A stretch of DNA of 64,000 bases from Tannerella serpentiformis (lineage in GTDB: Bacteria > Bacteroidota > Bacteroidia > Bacteroidales > Tannerellaceae). Shown here in pieces: positions 33,756 through 42,949 of this stretch. How positions within the stretch are numbered: the stretch's first letter is position 1; every line of letters starts with the position of its first letter. The notes under the pieces were generated by a model. The model had not been told where the DNA came from and made no database searches. It was given only the letters and a program-made list of their open reading frames with translations. A program made the position numbers and the translations under genes. The DNA lies in NCBI RefSeq assembly GCF_003033925.1, contig NZ_CP028365.1, positions 1,736,001-1,800,000 of the forward strand. Direction: 5' to 3'.

Positions 33756-35375
33756 TCATACTTCTGGCTGTTGTTTCGGCTGCTCCTCCTTGACGATGCC
33801 GAAGGGTGTGCGGGTCAGGCGATGGGTGCGTGTTTCGCGGCGCAGGGCATGGTTGAAGCGGAGGGCGTCGGGTGTGACGTAGCCGCGCGAATGGTCGAGG
33901 TGGAGGCAGATGGCGGAGTAGCGGATCTGTCGGCCACGGATGCCTGCGTTCTCGAGGCGTTCGCCCAGCTCGCGGTCCTCGCCGCCATAGGCCATGCGTT
34001 CGTCGAAACCGTTCGCAGCCAAGATGTCGAGGAGCCAGCCCGAGGCGTTGTGCCCGTTCCATGTCGGGCGCGTGGGGGTGAAGGTGTTCAGCAGAGACTC
34101 CTTGAGGCCGAAGGCGGTGAGCTTGTTGTTCTTGAACGACCGCGGCATGCCGTGCGACTTGAGCCACGGGCTGCGGAAGCACCGGCCGCTGAGGATGTCG
34201 TCTCGGGTAATAGCCTTCGACGTCGCCATCGGCAGCTTGTGGTAGCCGCCACTGAGGAAGCGTCCTGGTGCACGGCGTGCGAGGTGCATGGCCACGAAGT
34301 CGCAGCGCGGGATGCAGTCGCCGTCGCTGAAAAGCAGGTAGCCCGTCGTGGCCTCTGCGATGGCTCGGTTCAGGATCTCGCATTTGCGGAAGCCGTTGTC
34401 CGGGTGCCAGACGTGGCGGATGGGGAAGGTCACCTCGCCCTGCATGCGTTCGATTAGGCTTCGGGTGCGGTCGTCCGACCCGTCGTCGGCAATCACCACC
34501 TCGAAGCGCCGATCCGTCTGCGCCTCGTAACCCCAGAGCACTTTCTCGAGCCACTCGGGCTGGTTGTAGGTGGAAAGGATCACGGACAACTTCTTCCGGT
34601 GGCCCTCCGCCGCCACATCATCCAGGGCGATAGGCAGCGGACGTTTGCGGGCGAAGCGTCGCCAGAAGGCCCGTCGGGCCGAGAGCATCCACGCCGTGCA
34701 TTGCACCTCGTCTGCTCCGCGTGCCTCGGCATACACTTTGGCCAACAGGAAGAACATCCCATCTCCGCCCCACAGTCGGGCGAAGTTCTCGCAGCCACTG
34801 CGCACCGATACGGGGCCAAAGTGCATGCGGTTGATGTCGACCAAACAGAAGTCTATGCCTTGGGCACCTTTCCGGAAGAGGATGTTGCCGGGCGAATAGT
34901 CGGCGTGCAGGAACCCCGCCTCGTGCACCCGCGCTGTGAAGCGGGCGAAGGCGCGGAGGATGTCCTCCCGACCGTCGATGCCGCCGCGCCCGAACTCGTA
35001 GAAGTTGCGGTCGTGGGGCACTTGCTCGCTGACGAAGTAGCTGCGGCGGAGCAGTCCGCCCTGCCGTTCGATGAGGCAGGCCAGCGGTGTGGGCGTCTCG
35101 ATGTCCGCCTGACGTAGGCGCAGTGCATAGTCGTAGGCGCGTCGAGCCTTGGGGGCACGGAAGAACGTGTAGACGAAACGTAAGGGGAGGGGCGGCACGC
35201 GATAACGCTTCACGTTGATCTGGCGGCCGTCCGGGAGGTCAAACACACGGATCTCGTTACGCTGGCGATAGATCACCCGGCCGCCCTGCTCGAAGGTCTC
35301 GGGCAGCGAATGGACGAAGCGGCGCAGCGACTCGTCGGCGTCGGGGGTGAGCGTCACGTCAATGCTTGAGGCCAC
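33756..35375 (-). CDS. Fusion of LPS-kinase (InaA-like) and GT2 glycosyltransferase
   Basis: 539 aa in two domains. Residues 1-250 look like a lipopolysaccharide/Kdo kinase: the ATP lysine in INVKRY (K56), the catalytic HADYSPGN (H157-N164, equivalent to HxDxxxxN) and a metal Asp in LVDINRM (D180). Residues 262-520 are a GT-A glycosyltransferase: LSVILSTYNQPEWLEKVL, IADDGSDDRT (D297/D298), SDGDCIPR (D351-D353), and GGEDRELGERL. It would phosphorylate and glycosylate an LPS core or lipid-linked glycan at the cytoplasmic face. The start is a GTG at 35375, 17 nt inside the upstream protease gene; no in-frame ATG is near. I cannot exclude that the two domains are usually separate genes joined here. 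Confidence 0.85.
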   Translation of the reverse strand: MASSIDVTLTPDADESLRRFVHSLPETFEQGGRVIYRQRNEIRVFDLPDGRQINVKRYRVPPLPLRFVYTFFRAPKARRAYDYALRLRQADIETPTPLACLIERQGGLLRRSYFVSEQVPHDRNFYEFGRGGIDGREDILRAFARFTARVHEAGFLHADYSPGNILFRKGAQGIDFCLVDINRMHFGPVSVRSGCENFARLWGGDGMFFLLAKVYAEARGADEVQCTAWMLSARRAFWRRFARKRPLPIALDDVAAEGHRKKLSVILSTYNQPEWLEKVLWGYEAQTDRRFEVVIADDGSDDRTRSLIERMQGEVTFPIRHVWHPDNGFRKCEILNRAIAEATTGYLLFSDGDCIPRCDFVAMHLARRAPGRFLSGGYHKLPMATSKAITRDDILSGRCFRSPWLKSHGMPRSFKNNKLTAFGLKESLLNTFTPTRPTWNGHNASGWLLDILAANGFDERMAYGGEDRELGERLENAGIRGRQIRYSAICLHLDHSRGYVTPDALRFNHALRRETRTHRLTRTPFGIVKEEQPKQQPEV

Positions 35376-38196
35376 GGAGCGTGCGTTGCGAGTTGTCGTT
35401 CAGCGTGAGGCGAATCAGGCAGGCACCCGTGGGGAGTGTGTGCGTGTCGACCGTCGTGCCCGGGCGATCCTGCTTCAGGAGGAGTCTGCCGTCAGCGCCG
35501 AAGATCTCAATCTGGCTGACGCGCTCGGGGGCACTGAGGGTGAGGTGATCGCCGAAGGGATTTGGGTAGATGGCTGGCTCAGCGGCATCCACCTCGGCGT
35601 TGGCCGTCGGGGTGAAGGACACGACCGCGCTCGGTTCGCTCTCATTGCGGCCATAGATAGCTGCCACCTGATAGTTCACCGTCCGCGTCAGCGTTGAGGG
35701 ATCGGTGTAGCGCGTCGGTGTGGTGCCGACGGTGGCCAGCTTGGCGCGATCGCGATAGATGGTGTAACCCGTCACCTCGGGGAAGGCATAGGGCTGCATA
35801 CTGCGCAGCGCTGCACGTTCGCTGACGTCCTCCACCCGTGCACTGCGCAGGCGAGGCGTAACATCAGACGGGGGGAGCACTTGTGCCCGACGACAGTCTG
35901 CATTCGTGCCGCATTCTTCCTGCACTCCCCTGCGCGAGCTGACCACGGCGGAGAGGAAGAAGTTGTAGTTGAATTTCGCTGCGTCCTTGCCCGTGTGCAG
36001 ACGTTCCCAAGCGTGGCCGTCGAAGGAGTAGAGGTCGCCCTTGCCATCGATGGCGGGGCCCTCGTCACAGACGGCGGGGAAGTTGGTGGCGTCGGCCGTG
36101 AGGTGGGCCACATAGATGGCTACCGTGAGCGCTTCGGCACCGTCGATGGTGAAAGGCGTGGTGAGCGTCACGGTGTTTGTCACGCCGTAGGTGAAGGCTT
36201 GCGTGATAGCCTGTCGGTAGACACGGCGACCTTGTGAGATGTAGACTTCATACGTGTTGCCGCGTGTGGGGGAGAAGCGTACGGCGGTGATGGTGCGGAG
36301 GTTCAGGGGCGCAATGTCCGTAGGCTCCCAGCGTTGGCCGAAATAGAAGGGACGCGCCTCGCCGGTATTGTTCACGTTCACCTGATAGTGTGCCCGCGAG
36401 CCGCCCCAGTAGATGGATTGCTCGTACACGGGAGCCTCCCAGAGGATGGCTGCCCGGCCATTGGTGGTGCGTGTCACCTTCACGTTCGTCGGTGCCTTGA
36501 GGGCGACCTGTTCGAGGAGGGTCGTGCTGCCGTTCGACTCGTTGCCGGACGCATAGACGGCGGTCACGGCGTAGGCGAGCGTCCCCTGTCCCGGTGTCGT
36601 ATCGATGTAGGAGGTCGTGGTCGACTCGCCGATCTTCGTTTGGTTGCGATAGATGTAGTAGGTACGGGGAGCGCCCGAAGTCGGGGCTGTCCACGTCAGG
36701 CGGACGCGTCCGTTATCCATGACAGCCTTCAATCCGCTCGGAGCACTGGCGCTGCGGTGATAACGTCCATCGAGCACCTCCACACCGCTGTTCGTGGGGT
36801 CGAGGAAACGGTCGAAATGCGTGTCTGTGCCCGCCTGTTTGTTCCAGTGATAGCTGAGCTTGCCATAGAGGTTGTCGCCCTCAGGCTTTGTGCACGCCGA
36901 CGTACCGCCCGTCAGCGAACCCACGATGCGGTGGCTGCTGTTGAAGAGCGGTGCACCCGACGAGCCCACCTCGGTCACTCCGTGGCCATTGTCGGTCTGG
37001 GCAAAGACGGCGTTCCAGTGGGCATTCGGTGCGCCTTCCAGGCTACCCTCGCCGTAGAACGTAGCCGAGCTTAGGGGGCGGGTATAGGTTGAGATCTTCA
37101 TGTAGTCGCCTTGCGGATGATGGAGCGAGATGCCCCAGGCCGATGCCTGCTCGCTGCGATCCCAGCCGTTATAGTAGACGTTGTAATCCTCCGGGATGCT
37201 CTGCCGGAGCAACAGCAGGAGTCCGTCCGATCCGCCGTGGGTAGGCGTGGAGGCCAGGCGGGTGCAGCCCACCATGCTGCGCGTGGGCGTCGTTTGCCCG
37301 TCGCTGCGGCAGGTGCTGTACGCCTTATGGAAGATGAACTGCCACTGGCGCAGCTCCTCGTCGGTAGCCTTGACGCCTGTGGCATCTTGTCCGCAATGGG
37401 TGGCGGTGAGGATGTAGGGCTTCAGATCCTGAGCCGTATTGTTCAGCAGGGCGCCGGTACAGACATAGCCACGGTCGTTGATCCGTTGGATCATTTGGCA
37501 GACGCCCCGCTTCTCGTTTTGCCAGGAGTCGCCCTCGGAGCAGTTCACGTTCACCTCGCACGAGGCCGCTGTCCGTCGGAGCTGCGCCCCTTGTCGCCAC
37601 GTACGGTCGCCCTCGGGCAGGTTGTAGCCATACCCTACGGCCTCGATCTCCAGTCGTGGCTGACGGCCGTCCGGGCCCGGAGCGTATTCCAGCGTGATGG
37701 CATCGCCCGAAATGAAACTCGTGGCGAAGCGTCCGCCGTCGGGGTTGGTGGCGTGGGTATAGGCCCCCAACAGCTCCGATTTGTCCTGATTATATAGGTA
37801 GAGGCGCCCACCTTCGGGGATGAGGAAGTCGGCGTAATAGAGCATCAGGGCCTGTGCACCCTCGGCCTCGATCTCCAGCTGCCAGATGGTCTGGCCGTCG
37901 GGGAGGGTGGTCCATGCGCCGGCGTTCTGGGGGGTCATCTTGACGTCGATGAGTCGGGAGACGCATCGCGGCGCCAATCCCTCGCTCTCGCGCCAGCTGC
38001 CGACCAGCTTTTCGTCGGCTATGCTGAAGTTCACGGCCACCTTCTCGGCCGCGGCTCGACTGCGCAGCGTCTGTTCATAGCGGAAGCTGGGAGGTGTGCC
38101 CCCCAGACTTATCTGCGCCTTAGCGCCCCAGGCCATTCCCCAGGCCAGGCACCCCGCCAGTGCGGCGCGCAGGATCGTTGATTGAATAGGAGTCAT
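35359..38196 (-). CDS. Secreted lysyl-endopeptidase-like serine protease with T9SS C-terminal domain
   Basis: 945-aa exported protease. Residues 1-28 are a signal peptide (...GMAWGAKAQ). A propeptide of about 180 residues precedes a trypsin-like domain with H267 (LTATHCG), D324 (GGSDGLLLLL) and S413 (VGSSGAPLF), resembling Achromobacter-type lysyl endopeptidase; cysteines flank it. Two fibronectin-III-like modules follow (about 490-590 and 840-900), and the last 75 residues (AIYPNPFGDHLTLSAP...) form a type A T9SS sorting domain. It is likely surface-displayed and digests host proteins, feeding amino-acid fermentation. Frame is open 83 codons upstream of the ATG at 38196, without meaning. It overlaps the next gene by 17 nt. 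Confidence 0.92.
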   Translation of the reverse strand: MTPIQSTILRAALAGCLAWGMAWGAKAQISLGGTPPSFRYEQTLRSRAAAEKVAVNFSIADEKLVGSWRESEGLAPRCVSRLIDVKMTPQNAGAWTTLPDGQTIWQLEIEAEGAQALMLYYADFLIPEGGRLYLYNQDKSELLGAYTHATNPDGGRFATSFISGDAITLEYAPGPDGRQPRLEIEAVGYGYNLPEGDRTWRQGAQLRRTAASCEVNVNCSEGDSWQNEKRGVCQMIQRINDRGYVCTGALLNNTAQDLKPYILTATHCGQDATGVKATDEELRQWQFIFHKAYSTCRSDGQTTPTRSMVGCTRLASTPTHGGSDGLLLLLRQSIPEDYNVYYNGWDRSEQASAWGISLHHPQGDYMKISTYTRPLSSATFYGEGSLEGAPNAHWNAVFAQTDNGHGVTEVGSSGAPLFNSSHRIVGSLTGGTSACTKPEGDNLYGKLSYHWNKQAGTDTHFDRFLDPTNSGVEVLDGRYHRSASAPSGLKAVMDNGRVRLTWTAPTSGAPRTYYIYRNQTKIGESTTTSYIDTTPGQGTLAYAVTAVYASGNESNGSTTLLEQVALKAPTNVKVTRTTNGRAAILWEAPVYEQSIYWGGSRAHYQVNVNNTGEARPFYFGQRWEPTDIAPLNLRTITAVRFSPTRGNTYEVYISQGRRVYRQAITQAFTYGVTNTVTLTTPFTIDGAEALTVAIYVAHLTADATNFPAVCDEGPAIDGKGDLYSFDGHAWERLHTGKDAAKFNYNFFLSAVVSSRRGVQEECGTNADCRRAQVLPPSDVTPRLRSARVEDVSERAALRSMQPYAFPEVTGYTIYRDRAKLATVGTTPTRYTDPSTLTRTVNYQVAAIYGRNESEPSAVVSFTPTANAEVDAAEPAIYPNPFGDHLTLSAPERVSQIEIFGADGRLLLKQDRPGTTVDTHTLPTGACLIRLTLNDNSQRTLRGLKH

Positions 38197-38236
38197 AATA
38201 GCAATAGTTACGGCTCGCAAGTGGAGGCGAGCGGCG

Positions 38237-38244
38237 CAAAAGTA
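38237..38244 (-). promoter_or_regulatory. -7 box of the protease operon
   Basis: TACTTTTG on the minus strand, 41 nt before the ATG at 38196; -33 not evident. Confidence 0.5.
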
Positions 38245-38404
38245 GGCCGATTTCGACGATCGAGGGGGGCCGTGAACCGACGCTCCGGGGGTGGGCCGTC
38301 CTGCCTCGCGGCCGGTCGGACTTGGGGAGGTGGCCGCAAGGCAGCCCGGAGCGGAATGCAGGCCTTGTCGTATATTGCGCCCACAAAAACAAAAGGTTAT
38401 GTGT

Positions 38405-38788
38405 ATGCAAAAGGAAAAGTTCCATATCGAGTACATCTTCGACAAGGTGTCGAACCACAGCTTGTGGAATCATCTGACTACGCCGCGCGGACTCTCGTCC
38501 TGGTTTGCTGACGACGTCAATATCCATTCACAGACCTACACCTTCACTTGGCGGAAAGTGCAGGAGCAGGCGGTCGTCATCAAGTTAGAGCCCGAGGTCT
38601 GCATCCGTTTCCATTGGGTGGACGACGAGGAGGCGGCGAGCTACTTCGAGTTCATCATACATCACATTGAGCTGACCGGCGCCACGGCGCTCGAGATAAC
38701 CGACTTCGCTACGCCGGACGAAAAGGCGGACGCGATCGAGCTGTGGGACACCCAAGTGGCTGAGCTTCGTCGCACGTTGGGCATCTGA
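38405..38788 (+). CDS. START-like (SRPBCC/AHSA1) domain protein
   Basis: 127-aa single-domain protein of the helix-grip fold typical of Bacteroidota 'START-like' proteins: EYIFDKVSNHSLWNHLTTPRGLSSWFADDV near the N-terminus, FTWRKVQEQAVVIKLEPEVCIRFHW strands, and a C-terminal helix AIELWDTQVAELRRTLGI. It probably binds a hydrophobic ligand or acts as a chaperone-like factor; the ligand is unknown. ATG 38405 is used; an ATG 6 nt upstream is possible. Monocistronic, with its own terminator. Confidence 0.88.
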   Translation: MQKEKFHIEYIFDKVSNHSLWNHLTTPRGLSSWFADDVNIHSQTYTFTWRKVQEQAVVIKLEPEVCIRFHWVDDEEAASYFEFIIHHIELTGATALEITDFATPDEKADAIELWDTQVAELRRTLGI

Positions 38789-38814
38789 CCCCCCGAAGTC
38801 ACCCCATAAAGAAA

Positions 38815-38866
38815 GGAAGGCGCTTCACCCTCGGAACGAACAGAGGGGAGGCGCCTTCCTTTTTTG
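38815..38866 (+). terminator. Terminator after the START-like gene
   Basis: GGAAGGCGC pairs with GCGCCTTCC with an inner CCCTC/GAGGG stem, then TTTTTTG. Confidence 0.9.
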
Positions 38867-38950
38867 CGTGCGACACGTAGCGGGAGCGATAGCAAGCGGC
38901 CAGAACACCCGGTGAGTGGTCTCACCCGTCGGTGCCTGGCCGCCTCTTCG

Positions 38951-39871
38951 TCATTCCTCCGGCAGATGGATGTCGGGGCCACCGTCGTCGCCACCGGGTT
39001 TGGGCTTCTCGCCCGGTTTGCCCGGCTGTTTGGGATCCTTCGGGTCCTTGGGCGTGTCTGGCTGCTTCGGTTCCTTCGGCTCTTTGGGCTGTTTAGGCTC
39101 CTTGGGCGTCTTGGGATCCTTGGGCTGCTTAGCGGCCTTCTTCTGAGCCTGACTTTGGCGATAGACCTCGTTCAGCTCACTGGTGCGTGTGTTCATCTCG
39201 TCGACCATCGTGGCGATGAGGTCTTTCTCCACGGGCGCCTTGCCGAAGCTGTAGGCGTTTTGGAGCACGAAGAAGATTTGGTCGAGCACCTCGTCCGTCT
39301 TGGCGCGTGCCACGCGTGCAGGGGGCAGCTTGGCGGAGGCGGTGCGATCCTGAGTGCGTTTAGCGGCGTAGGCGTCAAACTCCTTGTTGACCGTCTCCAG
39401 CTTGTTTACGGCGTTGGTAAGCCGGAGGGTGGTCACATGCGAAGCGTATTTCTCGCTTCTGAAGTCTGTCACTAAGCCATCGATGTCAGCCGATTCGCGG
39501 TCGTTAGACTTCTGCTGTATACGGTCGTAAGCGCGGATCAGGGTGTAAAGCATTTTGGCTGCTTCTGCTTCGCTTGCTTCGGGCGAGAGGCGATAGTCAC
39601 GGATCAGGCTGAAGATGAACGTGAGCAGGTTGTCACGCTCCACATCTTTCTTGTCCATGAGTTCGGTGTTGACATTCATCAGCGCTTCCTTGTTGATGTT
39701 GCCTTCCACCTTGAGGTCGCCATCCCATTCGTTCATCAGCTCGTTCGGGAGACCGATTTTGGTCAGATCGAACCGATGGACGATGCCATAGAGTTCGCTG
39801 TGGTAACGCACATGGAGCGAGTTATCCAGCTTATCCGTTCCGATTTTTTTGATCTCGATTGTCCTTGCCAT
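38951..39871 (-). CDS. DUF6261-like protein with Lys/Pro-rich tail (paralogue 1)
   Basis: 306-aa protein starting MARTIEIKKIGTDKLDNSLH. Residues 1-225 are mostly helical and I tentatively place them in the Bacteroidota DUF6261 group. Residues about 228-285 are a low-complexity linker of KEPKQPKDPK-type repeats, and the end is GGDDGGPDIHLPEE. The gene at 54231-55211 has the same plan and nearly the same end, so the two are paralogues. No signal peptide is visible. The function is unknown. Codon use resembles neighbours. The upstream frame extends to 39955 without similarity. Confidence 0.75.
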   Translation of the reverse strand: MARTIEIKKIGTDKLDNSLHVRYHSELYGIVHRFDLTKIGLPNELMNEWDGDLKVEGNINKEALMNVNTELMDKKDVERDNLLTFIFSLIRDYRLSPEASEAEAAKMLYTLIRAYDRIQQKSNDRESADIDGLVTDFRSEKYASHVTTLRLTNAVNKLETVNKEFDAYAAKRTQDRTASAKLPPARVARAKTDEVLDQIFFVLQNAYSFGKAPVEKDLIATMVDEMNTRTSELNEVYRQSQAQKKAAKQPKDPKTPKEPKQPKEPKEPKQPDTPKDPKDPKQPGKPGEKPKPGGDDGGPDIHLPEE

Positions 39872-39992
39872 TTTGTTTGAAAAGGGGGGATAGGGTGATT
39901 GTATGTGCTCTTTATCTTCATGGGATGAGGCCGGACGCCGATTGGCCCTCCCCATCGGACGCCAGTAAAGAGTTCCGCCGTCCGACGGGGGA

Positions 39993-40000
39993 CAAATGTA
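39993..40000 (-). promoter_or_regulatory. -7 box upstream of DUF6261-like paralogue 1
   Basis: TACATTTG on the minus strand, 122 nt before the start. A 12-bp inverted repeat (CCCCATCGGACG / CGTCCGACGGGG, 39950-39990) lies between it and the gene. Confidence 0.45.
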
Positions 40001-40036
40001 TAGGCAGAAGTAAAGAAGTCTACAACGGGCAGCACT

Positions 40037-40457
40037 TTTTAGGCCCCGACGGGGTGTTGGCCTGCAAAACAGACCGCCTTTTGGGCTCCGACGGGGTGTT
40101 GGCCTGCAAAACAGACCGCCTTTTAGGCCCCGACGGGGTGTTGGCCTGCAAAACGGGCCACCTTTTGGGCCCCGACGGGGTGTTGGCCTGCAAAACAGAC
40201 CGCCTTTTGGGCCTCGACGGGGTGTTGGCCTACAAAACAGACCGCCTTTTGGACCCCGACGGGGTGTTGGCCTACAAAACAGCCCGCCTTTTGGGCCCCG
40301 ACGGGGTGTTGGCCTACAAAACAGACCGCCTTTTGGACCCCGACGGGGTGTTGGCCTGCAAAACAGCCCGCCTTTTGGGCCTCGACGGGGTGTTGGCCTG
40401 CAAAACAGACCGCCTTTTGGGCCTCGACGGGGTGTTGGCCTGCAAAACGGGCCGCCA
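40037..40457. repeat. Tandem array A7, exact 42-bp period, 10 copies
   Basis: Unit TTTTGGGCCCCGACGGGGTG then TTGGCCTGCAAAACAGACCGCC, stepping exactly 42 bp. Dyad CCCCGACGGGG; several units carry CCTCGACGGGG or CTCCGACGGGG, so the dyad is decaying in places. It lies between the DUF6261-like promoter and the 3' end of the metallopeptidase gene. Confidence 0.96.
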
Positions 40458-40474
40458 ATTGGGGGCGCGTTCGG

Positions 40475-41758
40475 TCACTTCCTCTCTACGGCGTAATCCT
40501 TCGCGCGGCGGACGATCTGGTAGCCCGGAGCAAGCGTCAGCCGCCAGCCGGAGCCGACGGCGCCGGTGGGGCTCGTGGTGTGTGGGGCACGGACGGTGAT
40601 GGTCGTCCAGCTGGGCGAGATCAGCGCGCCGCCGTCCGTTACGTCGAGGGTGCCCCAGAGATCGGTGAGCTGGAGCTGCGGATAGACGGTGCCCAAGGTG
40701 CTGCCGAGCGAGATGAGGGTGTTCGGGTTGAAGGAGAACTGCATGGCGCGGAGGGGCAGGGTCAGGTGTGGGCCGTCCACGAGGCTGGCGCGGAGGCTGT
40801 CGGTGAGCGACTTCCGGTCGGCTTCGCGAGCGGATTCTTGGCGGATGATGATGTCGCCATGATAGGCCGCGACCCATGACGCGGGGAGGCTGTCGGGCAG
40901 GGTGAGGCCAAAGAGCCGGGCGAGATGGTCCGTGATGGGCGTCTCGTCCGTGATGGTGCGATGCCAATCGGGCGCAGCGTCGGCGGCGAGCCGACCGTAA
41001 GCGGGCAGGGTGGCGTAAGCAAACGAGCGGACGAAGGTGGGATTGCCGAGCAGGGCGTCGATGCGCGCGATGAGATAGGCTTGGGCAAGGTCGGCTGGCA
41101 TGCTGGCCACGGTCTGGCCGGTGTATTCCGCCAGCCCCTCGTTGCGCTCGAGGGCATGTTCGGACTCGGCGGCGCCGGGGAAACGTCGGTGGCGCTCCGT
41201 GCGGAAGGCGAGGGCATGGGTGAGGTGCGAGCGACGCTCGTCGGGCGTGGTGGCGCGGAGGGCATCTCGGAGCGCCTCCAGCTCGAGTCGCATCAGTACG
41301 CGCCCCTTCTCCGTGTCGAGGTGCCCGTTGTCGCCCCCATGACCCGTGAAGTGCAGTCGGGGTTGGGCGCAGTGGAAGAGCTCGTGGGCCAACAGGACGG
41401 TGCGATCTGTCGAATCCTTGGGCAGAGGCAAGAGGATCATCGCCCACGTCCGTCCGCCCCACTTCGTGGCGGTGTTGGCGGTGAGGACATCCTCCGGCAG
41501 GCGACCCGCATAGAGGGAGCCGCAGGGCCGAAGCAAGCCCGCGCTGTCCGGCTCGTTGGCGTAGGCCACGCGTGTCTCGGGGTCAATGAATAGGAGTGGG
41601 CCATAGAGGTCGAAGCCCCAGAGGGCCGTGTGTCGTGCAGTGGCTTGACGGATCATGCGGAGATCGGCTGCGAGGCTGTCGGCCAGGCCTTCGGATTGTG
41701 CATGGGCGATGGTTGTAGCCAGGCTCAGCAGCAGGAGGGGGAGCAGTTTGTTGCGCAT
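40475..41758 (-). CDS. Secreted zinc metallopeptidase-like protein (HELFH)
   Basis: 427-aa exported protein: signal peptide MRNKLLPLLLLSLATTIAHA, then a catalytic region with the zinc motif LLAHELFHCAQ (H125, E126, H129) and a downstream ERNEGLAEYTG (E207 or E211) as likely third ligand, giving a gluzincin-type site. I do not recognise the exact peptidase family. The last 110 residues are beta-rich. The gene follows two metallophosphoesterases in the same strand (45-nt gap), so it is probably in their operon. Confidence 0.72.
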   Translation of the reverse strand: MRNKLLPLLLLSLATTIAHAQSEGLADSLAADLRMIRQATARHTALWGFDLYGPLLFIDPETRVAYANEPDSAGLLRPCGSLYAGRLPEDVLTANTATKWGGRTWAMILLPLPKDSTDRTVLLAHELFHCAQPRLHFTGHGGDNGHLDTEKGRVLMRLELEALRDALRATTPDERRSHLTHALAFRTERHRRFPGAAESEHALERNEGLAEYTGQTVASMPADLAQAYLIARIDALLGNPTFVRSFAYATLPAYGRLAADAAPDWHRTITDETPITDHLARLFGLTLPDSLPASWVAAYHGDIIIRQESAREADRKSLTDSLRASLVDGPHLTLPLRAMQFSFNPNTLISLGSTLGTVYPQLQLTDLWGTLDVTDGGALISPSWTTITVRAPHTTSPTGAVGSGWRLTLAPGYQIVRRAKDYAVERK

Positions 41759-41803
41759 CGTGGGGGAGGCGTTTAAGGGGCACTCATCATCGTGCCTCCC
41801 GAC

Positions 41804-42949
41804 TCATTGGCCGGGGCTGGCAGGCTTCTCAAAGCGGATATGCAGCACCACCAGTTCGGAGCGGGTGCCGATGCGATAGGGCGGACCGGCGCAGCCGATG
41901 CCGGACGAGATGTAGAACTGCGCAGGCCCCTCGCGGAAGTATCCGTAGGTGTGTTTGTAGGCCAGCTTAATGATCCACGAGAAGGGCCAGATCTGCCCCG
42001 CGTGGGTGTGGCCAAAGAGGCCGAGGTCGGCGCCGTTCATCACCACCTCGCGAAACTTAGGCTGATGGTCGGCCACGATCACGGGGCGGCTCGTGTCTAC
42101 CCCGCGCATGAGTTGGCTCAGGGCGGCGCGATGGCGATTGGTGTAGTCGTCGCGGCCGATGAGGGTGAAGGTGCTGTCGGGCTGCACGACGGAGTCGATC
42201 AGTAGCGTCCCCCCCGTGCGTCGGAGCCACCGCTGCTTGGCGATGCGGTTGGCGCGATATTCATGGTTGCCAAGCGTGATGTAGACGCCCAAGGGGGCGC
42301 GGAGCCGACGCAGATCCTCTTCGATGTGTTCGCGGGCGGCGATGCGCAGCTCGTAGTCGATCACGTCGCCAGCGATGACGACCATGTCCGGCTGCTCGGC
42401 ATTGCTGAGGGTCACGAACCGTTGGGCGTTGCGCTTACCGATCGACTCGCCGAAGTGGGTGTCCGTCATCAGCACCACCTTCAGGCTGTCGCGCCCGGGC
42501 GTGGACTTGGGGATGGTGATCCGGACGTGTTTCACTCTGGGGTCTTCGACGTTGTGATAACCTTGAATCATCAGCCCAACCGTGAAAAGGGCCAGCAGCA
42601 GGTAGGCGCCACGCCTCAGCTGGAGGGCGTTCGCCGTGATCCATGCGGGGAACCAGCCCGGCCGACGGCGGTAGATCCAACGGCAGAGATCGAAGAAGAG
42701 TAGCCCGGTGACGAGATAAATGGAGGCGATGTACCACGTGCCACAGATCATAAGGATCGGCACCATGACGCTGTCCGGCAGTTCCGAGTGCGTGAAGTAG
42801 CCGAAGAAGTACAGGGCCCATTCGGCAGCAAAGAAGAGCGTGTAGAGGAGGCGCCATCGGCGTCGCCTCGGCAAGACAGCGCGCCCCCGGAGGTAGATGT
42901 AGAGGGTGAAGAGCAGCTGCCCGAAGATCGCTTGCAGGAAGACCCTCAT
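41804..42949 (-). CDS. Membrane-anchored metallophosphoesterase (YkuE-like), paralogue B
   Basis: 381 aa: four N-terminal transmembrane segments (about 1-130), then a calcineurin-like phosphoesterase domain with MTDTHFG, VIAGDVID, LGNHEYR, GHTHAGQIWPF and a C-terminal YISSGIGCAGPPYRIGTRSELVVL typical of the YkuE group. It would act at the membrane on a phosphoester, in related proteins on lipid or nucleotide substrates. It overlaps the paralogous upstream gene by 4 nt; the pair arose by tandem duplication. Confidence 0.9.
   Translation of the reverse strand: MRVFLQAIFGQLLFTLYIYLRGRAVLPRRRRWRLLYTLFFAAEWALYFFGYFTHSELPDSVMVPILMICGTWYIASIYLVTGLLFFDLCRWIYRRRPGWFPAWITANALQLRRGAYLLLALFTVGLMIQGYHNVEDPRVKHVRITIPKSTPGRDSLKVVLMTDTHFGESIGKRNAQRFVTLSNAEQPDMVVIAGDVIDYELRIAAREHIEEDLRRLRAPLGVYITLGNHEYRANRIAKQRWLRRTGGTLLIDSVVQPDSTFTLIGRDDYTNRHRAALSQLMRGVDTSRPVIVADHQPKFREVVMNGADLGLFGHTHAGQIWPFSWIIKLAYKHTYGYFREGPAQFYISSGIGCAGPPYRIGTRSELVVLHIRFEKPASPGQ

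Noticed and set aside
33043-34554. 503-codon frame across array A6 and the glycosyltransferase
   Set aside because: It is kept open only by the 42-bp period and by the shadow of the real gene; no domain visible.
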